A stretch of DNA of 64,000 nucleotides from Pseudobdellovibrionaceae bacterium (GTDB taxonomy: Bacteria; Bdellovibrionota; FAC87; UBA2466; JACKAF01): positions 417,797-481,796 of the forward strand of contig JACKAF010000003.1 of NCBI GenBank assembly GCA_020635235.1, read 5' to 3'. Below, in pieces: positions 14,232 to 22,189 of this stretch. Below the pieces are notes generated by a model, which saw nothing but the letters and a program-made list of their open reading frames with translations, ran no database searches and was not told the origin of the DNA. Positions within the stretch are counted from its first letter, which is position 1, and every line of letters begins with the position of its first letter. A program made the translations under genes and the position numbers.

Positions 14232-16214
14232 TTGCGCAGTTTTATATTCATTTTGCTTTTCTGTATCGCCGTGTGCCCTTCGGCCCGGGCGGTTCAAAAG
14301 ATCATCGTGCATGGTAAGCGGGACCGCTCGCTCAGCCCTGCAGGAAAATCTGAAATGGGCGGGAAGCGCTTGGGGCTGGGCGCGGGTCAAGGTGTAGGCC
14401 AGGCTCTCCTGGAAGAACCGTCTGTGCAGGTTTTAGCGGGAGGCGATTCTTCGAGCGTTCCCCAATTTCTGATACGCGGTCAGGACAATGTCGAAAACCG
14501 CTACTTTCTCTTCGGTTTCCCACTGAGCAATGCCCGTCTGAATCAACCGGATTTGGATCTGCTATCAACTCATTTCTTTCCTACATTGGAGCTTTACGCG
14601 GGAGGGGTGCCGATCCACTTTGCGGAAGATGGGCTGGGCGGGGCCGTGCAGTTTGGACTGGCCCCTTGGGATTCCCCGACGCAGCTTCTTGCCCGCGGTG
14701 GTTCCTTGGGTGCCTTGAATGCCATGGCCGACGTGCGTAGCGGAGACACTCTGCGTTTAGGCGTTGAATACACGCAGTCCAACGAAGATTTCCTATACTT
14801 CGATGATAACGGGACCCCCCTTAATTTTTCTGATGATCGGTTTCAAAGACGTGACAACAATCGCATGCACCGCTACGTCTTTTTTCCGCGTTACTTGGTG
14901 CAGAGTTCCCGCACTCACCAGTTGGAGCTCCTCAGTTGGCATTCTGGTTTGTATCGGGAAATTCCTGGCGCGGTTCGCGGTACTAGCGGCGGCACAGTGC
15001 AGGAGTCCTTTCAACTTTCCGGACTACGATCGCAATGGACCCCACCCGGGGATCTGGCCGTGGAGTCGCACCTGTACGTGCGCCACAATCTTGAAGAGTT
15101 AAAGGGCGTGGCCCCTATCGTCGGGACGGCGGTACAGGATTTTAGCGCGAGCCACTTGGCGGTCGGCGGTCGATCCCAGGTGCGCCTTTGGCCGTGGGAT
15201 TTGGATCTCGTTCTAGGTGCCACTTGGGAGCGTTACTCCTTGTACTCCCAGAACTCAGGCGATCTGAGCACGCAGGATCGTTTGCAGCTTCCGCTAGGGC
15301 TAGCGGCCTCTTGGAAGCTTCGTCCCAACTTGGAAATACGTCCCGCTCTTCAAGGACACTTCTACGATTACCGGACCTCCGGAACGCGGATAGTTGGCAA
15401 TACGGGGCAGAATAGTTTTGGGCTCAAAGCTCGATACATTTTGATTTCTCCTCGTTTGGGGGCGGAATGGACTCTCGCCCCTGCTCTGAGGTGGCGAGCC
15501 CTTGTCGGACAATTTTACCGGGCGCCGTCTCTCTTTGAGCTTTTTGGCAGTCCTGTGGGAGTGTCGCCGGCTCCGGATTTGCGTTACGAATCAGCTCTAA
15601 AAACAGAGACGGGATTGGATTGGTCGCGCGATTGGGAGGGTTTTGTGCGCCGCTTTCAGTTGAGCTATACGATAGCCTACCAGCAGGCCCGAGATCTCAT
15701 TACTTACATCGCAAATGCGCAGAACTCGAGTGTGGCAACAAACATCGGCGCCAGCCGAATTCTTACGCAGGAATTCCAGGCGGTGGCCGAGTTTGGATTT
15801 GGTGGAAGAGTCCAGACAAGCGCTATCTGGATGGACTCGGACAACCTGTCGCGGGTTTCCTATGAAACCGGAAAAGATCTGCCACTTCGTCCAGAGTGGC
15901 GCCTACACGCGAGCGCTTCCTATAGCCTGGGAGAGTTTGAATTTGGGTACCAACTTGCCTGGGTTGGGCCCGCTTATGGCGACACTGCGAACACACGCAA
16001 ATTGGGAGCCGTACTCTACCACTCAGCCAACATTGCATGGAGAACCCAGCAACTAGGAATGTTTCAACTTGAGGGACGCAACCTTAGTGACGCGACGACA
16101 GCGGCTTCCAGCTACCAGAATACGACTATTGAAACCATAGACTACACGACGGGGTACTCGGGTTATCCGGCACCCGGAAGGAGAATCTACTTAACATGGA
16201 CGTATACAATATGA
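14232..16214 (+). CDS. btuB: TonB-dependent outer-membrane cobalamin receptor, BtuB-like
   Basis: About 660 residues. The signal peptide reads LRSFIFILLFCIAVCPSARA, with Leu1 from the TTG start codon. A TonB-box-like segment (KIIVHGKR) follows. The plug domain (about 45-155) contains PQFLIRGQDN and ELYAGGVP, and the rest is a 22-strand-type barrel with many aromatic strand ends. The frame is open from TTG 14208, but that codon lies inside a hairpin. TTG 14232 has GAGG five bases upstream and starts the signal peptide cleanly. The riboswitch directly upstream identifies the substrate as cobalamin or a relative. The stop overlaps the next start (ATGA). The protein ends TWTYTI, without the usual terminal Phe. 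Confidence 0.88.
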   Translation: MRSFIFILLFCIAVCPSARAVQKIIVHGKRDRSLSPAGKSEMGGKRLGLGAGQGVGQALLEEPSVQVLAGGDSSSVPQFLIRGQDNVENRYFLFGFPLSNARLNQPDLDLLSTHFFPTLELYAGGVPIHFAEDGLGGAVQFGLAPWDSPTQLLARGGSLGALNAMADVRSGDTLRLGVEYTQSNEDFLYFDDNGTPLNFSDDRFQRRDNNRMHRYVFFPRYLVQSSRTHQLELLSWHSGLYREIPGAVRGTSGGTVQESFQLSGLRSQWTPPGDLAVESHLYVRHNLEELKGVAPIVGTAVQDFSASHLAVGGRSQVRLWPWDLDLVLGATWERYSLYSQNSGDLSTQDRLQLPLGLAASWKLRPNLEIRPALQGHFYDYRTSGTRIVGNTGQNSFGLKARYILISPRLGAEWTLAPALRWRALVGQFYRAPSLFELFGSPVGVSPAPDLRYESALKTETGLDWSRDWEGFVRRFQLSYTIAYQQARDLITYIANAQNSSVATNIGASRILTQEFQAVAEFGFGGRVQTSAIWMDSDNLSRVSYETGKDLPLRPEWRLHASASYSLGEFEFGYQLAWVGPAYGDTANTRKLGAVLYHSANIAWRTQQLGMFQLEGRNLSDATTAASSYQNTTIETIDYTTGYSGYPAPGRRIYLTWTYTI

Positions 16215-17356
16215 AAATTAGGGCTCTTGTTTGTTTTTTATTCGTTCTTGGAGGGTGTGCCGATCCGAAATCGACATTCGCACCGAGTGAAAGTATTTCA
16301 TGCCGTGCCCCCGAGACTCCAAGATCTGCCTGGGAGCGCCAAAGTCGTGCCTCGGGCCTCGCGGTATCGACTGTCGACAAAAACTTCAAAGAGGGTCTCA
16401 TCCGATACGTCGATCTTGTGAAGGGCCAAGTTTGGCAAACTCCCGGTCTCGGATCTGGCGACAGCTTTGTGAGAGCCGATGAAAAACACTTTTACGTTGT
16501 TAATAGACTCCGCCAAGACGGTGTGCGTATCTTGGATCGTCTCACGATGGAGGCACTAGTTGATAAACACGATGAGGATCTGAGTAACCCCAGTGACGTC
16601 GCCGTCGTGGGTGATAAACTTTTTCTGAGTCGCTACGAGAAGAAGACTCTTCGACGTTACCGTCTTCCTGAGCTAGTCCTCGAAAAGGAATATGACTTAA
16701 GTCCTTTTGCGGACGGCGATGGGATTCCGGAGGCGCAGTGGATGAAACACAGCGACGGACGTCTTTACATTGAACTCCAGCGACTGACGCGCGATCCGAA
16801 AACTCCACTGATGCTTCCGAAAGATTCCGGAGCCGTGGCCGTTTTAGATATTGAGTCGGACACCTTGCAACCTAAAGCCATTGCGCTCACGGGTGGAAAC
16901 CCCGTGACTGACCTGAAGTTTGACCCAAAGGGTGACCTTTTCGTCGGCACGATGGGGCAATACGCTAAATTGGACGGCGGTATAGAGCGTGTCACCGGCA
17001 AGCCGGGCTTTGTAGTGACGGAAGAAGAACTTGGCGGCGACATCGTCGATTTTGCGTGGACTGGTGAAACGGAACTTGTAGCCATCGTACGATCGCTGCC
17101 GCCCGTTCACACGCGGCTCCTTCGCGTGCAATTGGGCGAGTCGCGGAGCCAGACCATAATTACTGAGCGCCCACGAGACTTTTACGAGGGGCTTCATAGT
17201 GTGCTCTATCTGGAGAACTGTAACTCCGTCGTAGTGGCAGATCGCGATACGGAAAACCCGAGACTCTTTTTTGTCTCGCTCGAAGACTTTGCGTATGTTC
17301 CGGGCAGGTACCTGAGCGTAGGTTTGGCCCCCTACCACATGGTAGTGGCGCCCTAG
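16211..17356 (+). CDS. Lipoprotein with predicted beta-propeller, candidate BtuG-like cobalamin-binding partner
   Basis: A 381-residue lipoprotein. ATG 16211 overlaps the receptor stop (ATGA) and gives a signal ending LGGC with lipidated Cys16. The mature part has repeated short strand blocks such as NPSDVAVVGDKLFLSRY, DLKFDPKGDLFVGTMG and DFAWTGETELVAIVR. These look like blades of an NHL/YncE-type propeller. In Bacteroidetes, BtuG is a surface propeller lipoprotein encoded beside BtuB and captures cobalamin for it. The same layout here, under a cobalamin riboswitch, suggests the same job. I cannot test homology to BtuG, so the role is inference; the lipoprotein and operon membership are firm. 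Confidence 0.75.
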   Translation: MKIRALVCFLFVLGGCADPKSTFAPSESISCRAPETPRSAWERQSRASGLAVSTVDKNFKEGLIRYVDLVKGQVWQTPGLGSGDSFVRADEKHFYVVNRLRQDGVRILDRLTMEALVDKHDEDLSNPSDVAVVGDKLFLSRYEKKTLRRYRLPELVLEKEYDLSPFADGDGIPEAQWMKHSDGRLYIELQRLTRDPKTPLMLPKDSGAVAVLDIESDTLQPKAIALTGGNPVTDLKFDPKGDLFVGTMGQYAKLDGGIERVTGKPGFVVTEEELGGDIVDFAWTGETELVAIVRSLPPVHTRLLRVQLGESRSQTIITERPRDFYEGLHSVLYLENCNSVVVADRDTENPRLFFVSLEDFAYVPGRYLSVGLAPYHMVVAP

Positions 17357-17373
17357 TGTGGTAAATTGATCTT

Positions 17374-17910
17374 ATGTTTCGTTCGCTTGCATTGTCGGCA
17401 GTGTTGCACCTTGGGTGCGCGGCTGTACTCGTTGGTGTCTACAGCATTTTGCCGAAAAAACCCGTTGTGTTCTATGTGGAGCCCGTGTGGGAAGGGAGCG
17501 GGTTCGGTAGTGGGCAGGAGACGGCCGTGAAATCGGCGGTGGAGAAAGGGCCTCTCGTTGCGGGAGCTGAGAGGCTCGCGCCGAAATCTGCTGCCTCTGC
17601 TGTGAGTGGACGGCGCGCTGTAAGGGTAGAGGAGTTTCTGGTGGGAAAGGGGAACCGTGCGCCAGAATATCCCGAAGAAGCGCTGACGCGCGGTTGGGAA
17701 GGAGAAGTGGAAATCGGGATCCATTTTGTGGGGGGAAAACCCGATGTGACAGTGGTGCGCTCCTCTGGGTATGGCGTATTAGATGCCGAAGCCGTTCGGA
17801 CTGCACAGTCGTGGCATCTGCCCGCGGGACTCTCAAAAGAGCAGGAAGAATATTTCAGCGTACCTATCGAGTTTACGCTCAAGGCGCCTAGCGAAGCGGA
17901 CGGGGAGTAG
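17374..17910 (+). CDS. tonB: TonB-family energy transducer of the cobalamin operon
   Basis: A 178-residue protein with one N-terminal membrane helix (about 5-27), a periplasmic linker rich in Ala, Ser and Gly, and a C-terminal TonB domain (about 90-172). That domain shows APEYPEEALTRGWEGEV and DAEAVRTAQSW, both hallmarks of the family. It couples the inner-membrane proton gradient to outer-membrane receptors. It lies 17 bases after the lipoprotein gene, so it is likely dedicated to the BtuB-like receptor. No exbB or exbD is nearby, so the motor must be encoded elsewhere. The 3' end overlaps the convergent TonB-like gene by 23 bases. The linker is short and lacks the classical Pro-Lys/Pro-Glu repeats. 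Confidence 0.88.
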   Translation: MFRSLALSAVLHLGCAAVLVGVYSILPKKPVVFYVEPVWEGSGFGSGQETAVKSAVEKGPLVAGAERLAPKSAASAVSGRRAVRVEEFLVGKGNRAPEYPEEALTRGWEGEVEIGIHFVGGKPDVTVVRSSGYGVLDAEAVRTAQSWHLPAGLSKEQEEYFSVPIEFTLKAPSEADGE

Positions 17911-18886
17911 CCGGGTTTCTCTGAAACTGGATCTTGGGAGTGGCTTCGGCTTTCAAGATGAAGTCCCATCGGATGCGGACAAAGCCGTCTGAGTCTATGA
18001 TCCCACGTGGCGGGTTCGGGAATGGGGCCGCCTTATGGAAGGCTTCTACTGCAGCGTTGTCGACATCGCTGATCCCACTGCTTCCTACTCGAGAAATTTT
18101 TGTGATCTCGCCTTTAGGGTTCAATAGGATTAGTAGCTGTGTCGTCATTTCCTCGGATCGAATGGTTCCGCCTTTTGCCCAGTGCATGCTAAGTTTGCGC
18201 TCGACCGCAGGCTTCCAGTACTGGCGCAGAAGCTCCTTGATTCGGTGGTAGTAGGAAAAATAGCGGAATTCACGGGTTGAAAGCATGGTGCGATCGCCCT
18301 CGATGACCTCCTGTAGGTAGTCATCCGTGGCGGAGGTCAGCCCTCCGTCGCCCCCTACGCTGAGATCTTTTAGCGATAGAGTTTTCCAGTCTCGCTTTAC
18401 GCCCTTTTTCTCGGCAACGCCGACGCCGTCTTCCACTTCCAGCGGGTTCGTGGAATCCGCGGTGTGCTCGGGATCGCCAGTGGGTGTCAGCCCTTTGGGA
18501 CCCTCAACATCCTGCGACTTCGGGCCGGTTCCTGTGCCCTTTCGGAAATCGTCTACTTTTTTGGCCTTCATCTGCTGTTTTGCTGTTTGATTCTTGTCGC
18601 TAAGAATCGTGGCATTAGGATCCAGGTCTCTGTTGCCAGCATCTTCGCTTTCCGCAATTTCAGGTTCTTGTCTTTTTGGAACCTTGAAATCCTGTGGGCG
18701 GGGAACGTTGCGAAATTCTTCAGGGACCTCAGAGATCTCGATCGGGGGCGCTTCTGTAGGTGGTATCGGAAAGGGAGCTGCTTGCTGCAGCTGAACGAAA
18801 AGCAGAACCAAGTGAATGGCAATAGAGAGCACGAGTCCCCAAAGGACCGAAAAACTGGCGTGCTGATTTTCAAAATCATTCTTCAT
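17888..18886 (-). CDS. TonB/AgmX-like envelope protein
   Basis: A 332-residue protein with an N-terminal membrane helix (about 13-34), a Pro/Glu-rich stretch (about 38-80) and a long charged linker. Its C-terminal TonB-like domain (about 240-318) contains LLILLNPKGEITKISRVGSSG and DNAAVEAFHKAAPFPNPP. The second motif (DNAA followed by a PFPxPP) is shared with the protein at 45654-46418, so the two are paralogues. Start ATG 18886 overlaps the stop of the upstream membrane-protein gene by one base (TAATG). With the transglycosylase-like gene this makes a three-gene operon that probably works on the cell envelope, not on nutrient uptake. Confidence 0.8.
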   Translation of the reverse strand: MKNDFENQHASFSVLWGLVLSIAIHLVLLFVQLQQAAPFPIPPTEAPPIEISEVPEEFRNVPRPQDFKVPKRQEPEIAESEDAGNRDLDPNATILSDKNQTAKQQMKAKKVDDFRKGTGTGPKSQDVEGPKGLTPTGDPEHTADSTNPLEVEDGVGVAEKKGVKRDWKTLSLKDLSVGGDGGLTSATDDYLQEVIEGDRTMLSTREFRYFSYYHRIKELLRQYWKPAVERKLSMHWAKGGTIRSEEMTTQLLILLNPKGEITKISRVGSSGISDVDNAAVEAFHKAAPFPNPPRGIIDSDGFVRIRWDFILKAEATPKIQFQRNPATPRPLR

Positions 18887-19476
18887 TAACGTTGTGTACT
18901 CATCAAATCGTATATGTGAAGTACCGTTTCAGCTGTCTCAGTTAGTTTTGGCGCCCGCTTGTCAGGGCTTTCGTAATTCCAGATATTGGCTTTCATTTCT
19001 TCAAATTTGAGCCGGCTCTCGTACGTACCTGGGGCTTTTTCGATCGCGCGTTGCAGGGGTAACCATTGATCTTCAGCCACAGTCCGTTCAAAGTTCTCCG
19101 AAGGGAGCAAATCGGGAAAAAGGTAGACACTGATGTTGGTGGCTATCATTCGGGCTTCCAGGGATTTGTTTGCTCTTAGCGTACGAGAGATATCTCTACG
19201 CAGGTCGTTCTTCCGTTCCGCGAACCGTGCGCTGCCGCCGTCCTCGTAGCTTTTTGCTAAATCGTTGAATCTGTCCTGAACAATTTGGATGTCGGGAGCG
19301 ACGAGCGTTGCGAGATAAATGAGATAACCCAGGAAACCAATGACTCCGAAAATCGCTAGCGTTGCCCATTGGTGGTGACTTCCGGGCTTGAAGAACGAAC
19401 GAAATTCCTTCTTTAAGTTATTTGGGGAGAACGTCTGTTTCAACGGTTCAAGGAATTTTGCAAGGAAGTCTTTCAC
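18886..19476 (-). CDS. Single-pass membrane protein of unknown function
   Basis: About 196 residues. GTG 19476 is chosen because it overlaps the upstream stop (GTGA); a longer GTG start at 19506 would overlap by 34 bases. One membrane helix (about 38-59, LAIFGVIGFLGYLIYLATLV) is followed by a helical domain with many Arg and Glu residues, ending YDLMSTQR. No family is recognised. It sits between the transglycosylase-like and TonB-like genes with overlaps on both sides, so the three products likely act together in the inner membrane or periplasm. Confidence 0.75.
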   Translation of the reverse strand: MKDFLAKFLEPLKQTFSPNNLKKEFRSFFKPGSHHQWATLAIFGVIGFLGYLIYLATLVAPDIQIVQDRFNDLAKSYEDGGSARFAERKNDLRRDISRTLRANKSLEARMIATNISVYLFPDLLPSENFERTVAEDQWLPLQRAIEKAPGTYESRLKFEEMKANIWNYESPDKRAPKLTETAETVLHIYDLMSTQR

Positions 19477-20348
19477 TGGGTGACTCCAATCGGATTCAAG
19501 GCGCACGCTGCAATGTTGGAAAGGTGGATAGAAAGCTCTTCCGAATAACTGCGGGCGCGTCTTCTATCCCAGACTCTCGCGAAACCAGCGGTGAACAGAT
19601 TTCTGTCGCGCGCTAAATCCAAAAGTATGTCGGGGTCCGTTACCAGCTGCCGGATGCGGTTCGTTCCGAGGCGCTTTTCCTCCGCATTCCAGAAACTCAA
19701 GATGCCCCGTGTTCCCTTGTTGTACGCCATGACCGCATAGAGCCACAGGAGCTTCGGATCGTACCGGATACCACGGCGCTCAAGCAGAGATCCTAGATGG
19801 AGGTACCGGTTTTTCAAATAGAGTCCGGTCGTGACCACCGCAGTGGGAATGGAGAAGTAAGAGGAGAGCGAGTCCGGCGTGGCGCTATTGGCTGAAATGG
19901 GTCTGACGTCAGAACCCAACAACCGAATTAGGTGGCTTCGGTTGCTAGTGCTGTAGCGGTTGAGTTGGTAATTGATTTCTTGAAAACCGAAATGAGTGAA
20001 TTGCCCAAGGCCGTAGCTGGGGATGTTACCTTCCATTCCCAGACGGTGGTTGAGGCGACTTTCTTGAAAGAGCAGGCACCACAGGAGCCCAGCGGGGATC
20101 TGGAGTACCTTCGCCGTTTGTACTGTTGCGTGGAGGATGCGCGATTCGCTGTCGCCATCGAGTCGTTTGGTTTCTCTTAGCAGAATCAGCTCCGACTGAA
20201 AGTTTTGACTAACCGGAAAGCTAGGGCTGTAAAAGTGCGGTTTTGTTTTTGGCGCGAACGCGAACCAATACCAGCTGTGGTAACTCACGAATAGAACCGC
20301 CGCGATCCAAATCCAGCGTCCACGAATTTGCGCAAACTTTTTAAGCAC
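19473..20348 (-). CDS. Membrane-anchored lytic-transglycosylase-like protein
   Basis: A 291-residue protein with an N-terminal membrane anchor (about 11-31). Residues 75-240 resemble the SLT (soluble lytic transglycosylase) fold: LLWCLLFQESRLN contains the catalytic Glu96, followed by SYGLGQFT (112-118), which corresponds to the GxxQ motif. A later AVMAYNKG matches the AYN motif of the fold. It would cut glycan strands of peptidoglycan near the inner membrane. First gene of an overlapping trio with a membrane protein and a TonB-like protein. It is divergent from the UbiB-like gene, 60 bases away. Confidence 0.78.
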   Translation of the reverse strand: MLKKFAQIRGRWIWIAAVLFVSYHSWYWFAFAPKTKPHFYSPSFPVSQNFQSELILLRETKRLDGDSESRILHATVQTAKVLQIPAGLLWCLLFQESRLNHRLGMEGNIPSYGLGQFTHFGFQEINYQLNRYSTSNRSHLIRLLGSDVRPISANSATPDSLSSYFSIPTAVVTTGLYLKNRYLHLGSLLERRGIRYDPKLLWLYAVMAYNKGTRGILSFWNAEEKRLGTNRIRQLVTDPDILLDLARDRNLFTAGFARVWDRRRARSYSEELSIHLSNIAACALNPIGVTQ

Positions 20349-20407
20349 AGAGGTCTCCAGGAATGGAATCGGCTATTTCCAATTGAAAGTTGACTACTTA
20401 AACTTCC

Positions 20408-21820
20408 TTGCGGAGAGTTGAATGCTGCGTGCTAAAGCTTGTGTTGGCATCGCGCGACAAGGGAGAGGTGAAGCTGTTTCAAAAAACACGAAATCTCGTT
20501 GCGGCGACCGTCCGATCCCAGCAAATTGTGTTCGTTTTCTCACGTTATGCGGTGTGGGAAGGGCTTCTCGCGCTGGGTCTAGAGCTCGGCAAACGTGGGT
20601 TGTCCTTTTCTCGCCCGCGCCGAGCCAGTATTCCGCTCGATGCGGTGTTCGGAAAGAAACTGGCCCTAGCGCTGTACCGCCTCGGCCCGACCTTTGTAAA
20701 ACTTGGTCAGATGTTAGCCCTCCGACCGGATCTGATTGGCGATCCGGTGGCCTCGGAGCTGCGCGTTCTGTTCGACCAGGTGCCGCCCGTCCGCTTTGGC
20801 GTTATCAAGAAAATCCTAAAGGAGGAGCTCGGGAAAAAAGTTGTGGAGGAGGCTTTTTCGCGCATTGAAACCAAACCGCTCGGGTGCGCGAGCCTGGCGC
20901 AGGTGCACCAGGCGGAGCTCAAGGACGGGACGCCCGTCATACTAAAAGTGCAAAAGAAGGGGGCGGCGAAACTCGTGCGAGTAGATTTAAGCCTCTTGGA
21001 GGGTATATCAAAGTCTGCGGATCTCGCTTTTCCGCGTTACGGTATCCGCCAGATGTACGAAGATTTTTACCACGCGACCATTCGCGAAGTGGACTATCGC
21101 GAAGAGGCAAAAAATATCGAGCAGTTCAGGAAGAACTATTACAGCATTTTCTCTTCAGCCGACGTCATTTTCCCTCGTTACTACGCTGAACTCAGTACTC
21201 AACGTGTACTCACCATGGAGCCTCTCCGAGGACGGAAGGTGTCGCAACTTCAAAAAGGTTCCACGGTGGCTCGGCAGGCCGCCTCTCAAAGTGTCGCGGC
21301 CGTATTGGAGCAGATTTTCGATCACGGTTTTTTCCACGCGGACCCGCACGCCGGCAATCTTTTCTTCATGGAAGATGAGGGCAAGATCGGCTTCATTGAT
21401 TTGGGCCTGGTTGGTCAGCTGAACCCGGAAGACAAGAGAAGGTTTCTTAAGGTTTTGATGGCAATACTAAAACGCGATAAGCCCGGGTTGGTAAAATCCA
21501 TTTACGAATTGGGCGAGCCTTCCCCAAAAACAGACTACCAGAAATTTGAGGCCGACATTTATGCGCTAATGGATGAAGTAAAAAGCACCGGCGTTAAGAA
21601 CGTCAAACTCGACAAAGTAGTGAACCAACTGCTCGGCATTGCACGCAACCACCGGATACTGATTCCGAACCGCTACGTATTGATGCTTCGGGCCTTCCTT
21701 ATCATCGAGGGCGTGGCGAAGTCACTGGATCCCAACCTTTCCATGTTTCAAATGGCCCCGCCGATTGTGGCCAGAAGCCTGATGAAGACGTACAACCCGT
21801 TTCGCATTTTCCGGCGCTAG
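20408..21820 (+). CDS. ABC1/UbiB-family atypical kinase
   Basis: Up to 470 residues. Family signatures are complete: the KxGQ motif (TFVKLGQMLALRPDLI), the Ala-rich loop and Lys (ASLAQVHQAELKDG, VILKVQK), an ExD motif (REVDYREEAKN), a catalytic loop (HADPHAGNLFF) and a DFG-like GFIDLGLVG. The family supports ubiquinone or other lipid metabolism, probably as an ATPase at the membrane. The usual C-terminal membrane helices of UbiB are not obvious. The start is undecided among TTG 20408, GTG 20429 and GTG 20468. The last begins a more typical family N-terminus but its ribosome binding site is very close. No ubiquinone gene adjoins. Confidence 0.88.
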   Translation: MRRVECCVLKLVLASRDKGEVKLFQKTRNLVAATVRSQQIVFVFSRYAVWEGLLALGLELGKRGLSFSRPRRASIPLDAVFGKKLALALYRLGPTFVKLGQMLALRPDLIGDPVASELRVLFDQVPPVRFGVIKKILKEELGKKVVEEAFSRIETKPLGCASLAQVHQAELKDGTPVILKVQKKGAAKLVRVDLSLLEGISKSADLAFPRYGIRQMYEDFYHATIREVDYREEAKNIEQFRKNYYSIFSSADVIFPRYYAELSTQRVLTMEPLRGRKVSQLQKGSTVARQAASQSVAAVLEQIFDHGFFHADPHAGNLFFMEDEGKIGFIDLGLVGQLNPEDKRRFLKVLMAILKRDKPGLVKSIYELGEPSPKTDYQKFEADIYALMDEVKSTGVKNVKLDKVVNQLLGIARNHRILIPNRYVLMLRAFLIIEGVAKSLDPNLSMFQMAPPIVARSLMKTYNPFRIFRR

Positions 21821-21953
21821 GGCCGGGATTTCGGCACCGAAAGCGACAAAAATTGGCAGTTCGGCCTATCTGTTGGGCAGCGCTTAGGCACAAGCGCCTT
21901 GGCACCCATTTCGCATCTGTTGGGGGCGTGAAAGCGGAGCAAAGGGGGGCTTG

Positions 21954-22100
21954 ATGTTACACGTAATCAAAGTATTTATTTCCCTACTCTTCTTCGCATA
22001 TTCATTTGTTGGAAACATCGCTTACGCCTCCCAGTCTGACTCCGAACAGCGGCTCCAAACCCATCCGATTGTGTCAGAAGCCTCACAAAGTCCTGCCTAA
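21954..22100 (+). CDS. Small exported peptide, 48 residues
   Basis: ATG 21954 to TAA 22100 encodes 48 residues. A purine-rich AAGGGGGG lies just upstream. Residues 1-25 look like a cleavable signal peptide (VFISLLFFAYSFVGNIAYA). The remaining 23 residues are polar, rich in Ser and Gln. It occupies an otherwise empty 370-base gap between the UbiB-like and TPR genes. The signal peptide plus ribosome binding site are the only support, so it may be spurious. Confidence 0.45.
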   Translation: MLHVIKVFISLLFFAYSFVGNIAYASQSDSEQRLQTHPIVSEASQSPA

Positions 22101-22189
22101 TCCTGCGATGTTTACCAAGCAGCAGGGAGTTTTCTTCATTATTTAGTTTCAGATTAAGCACACGCCACCGTGCGCCGAACGGTAAGTTG

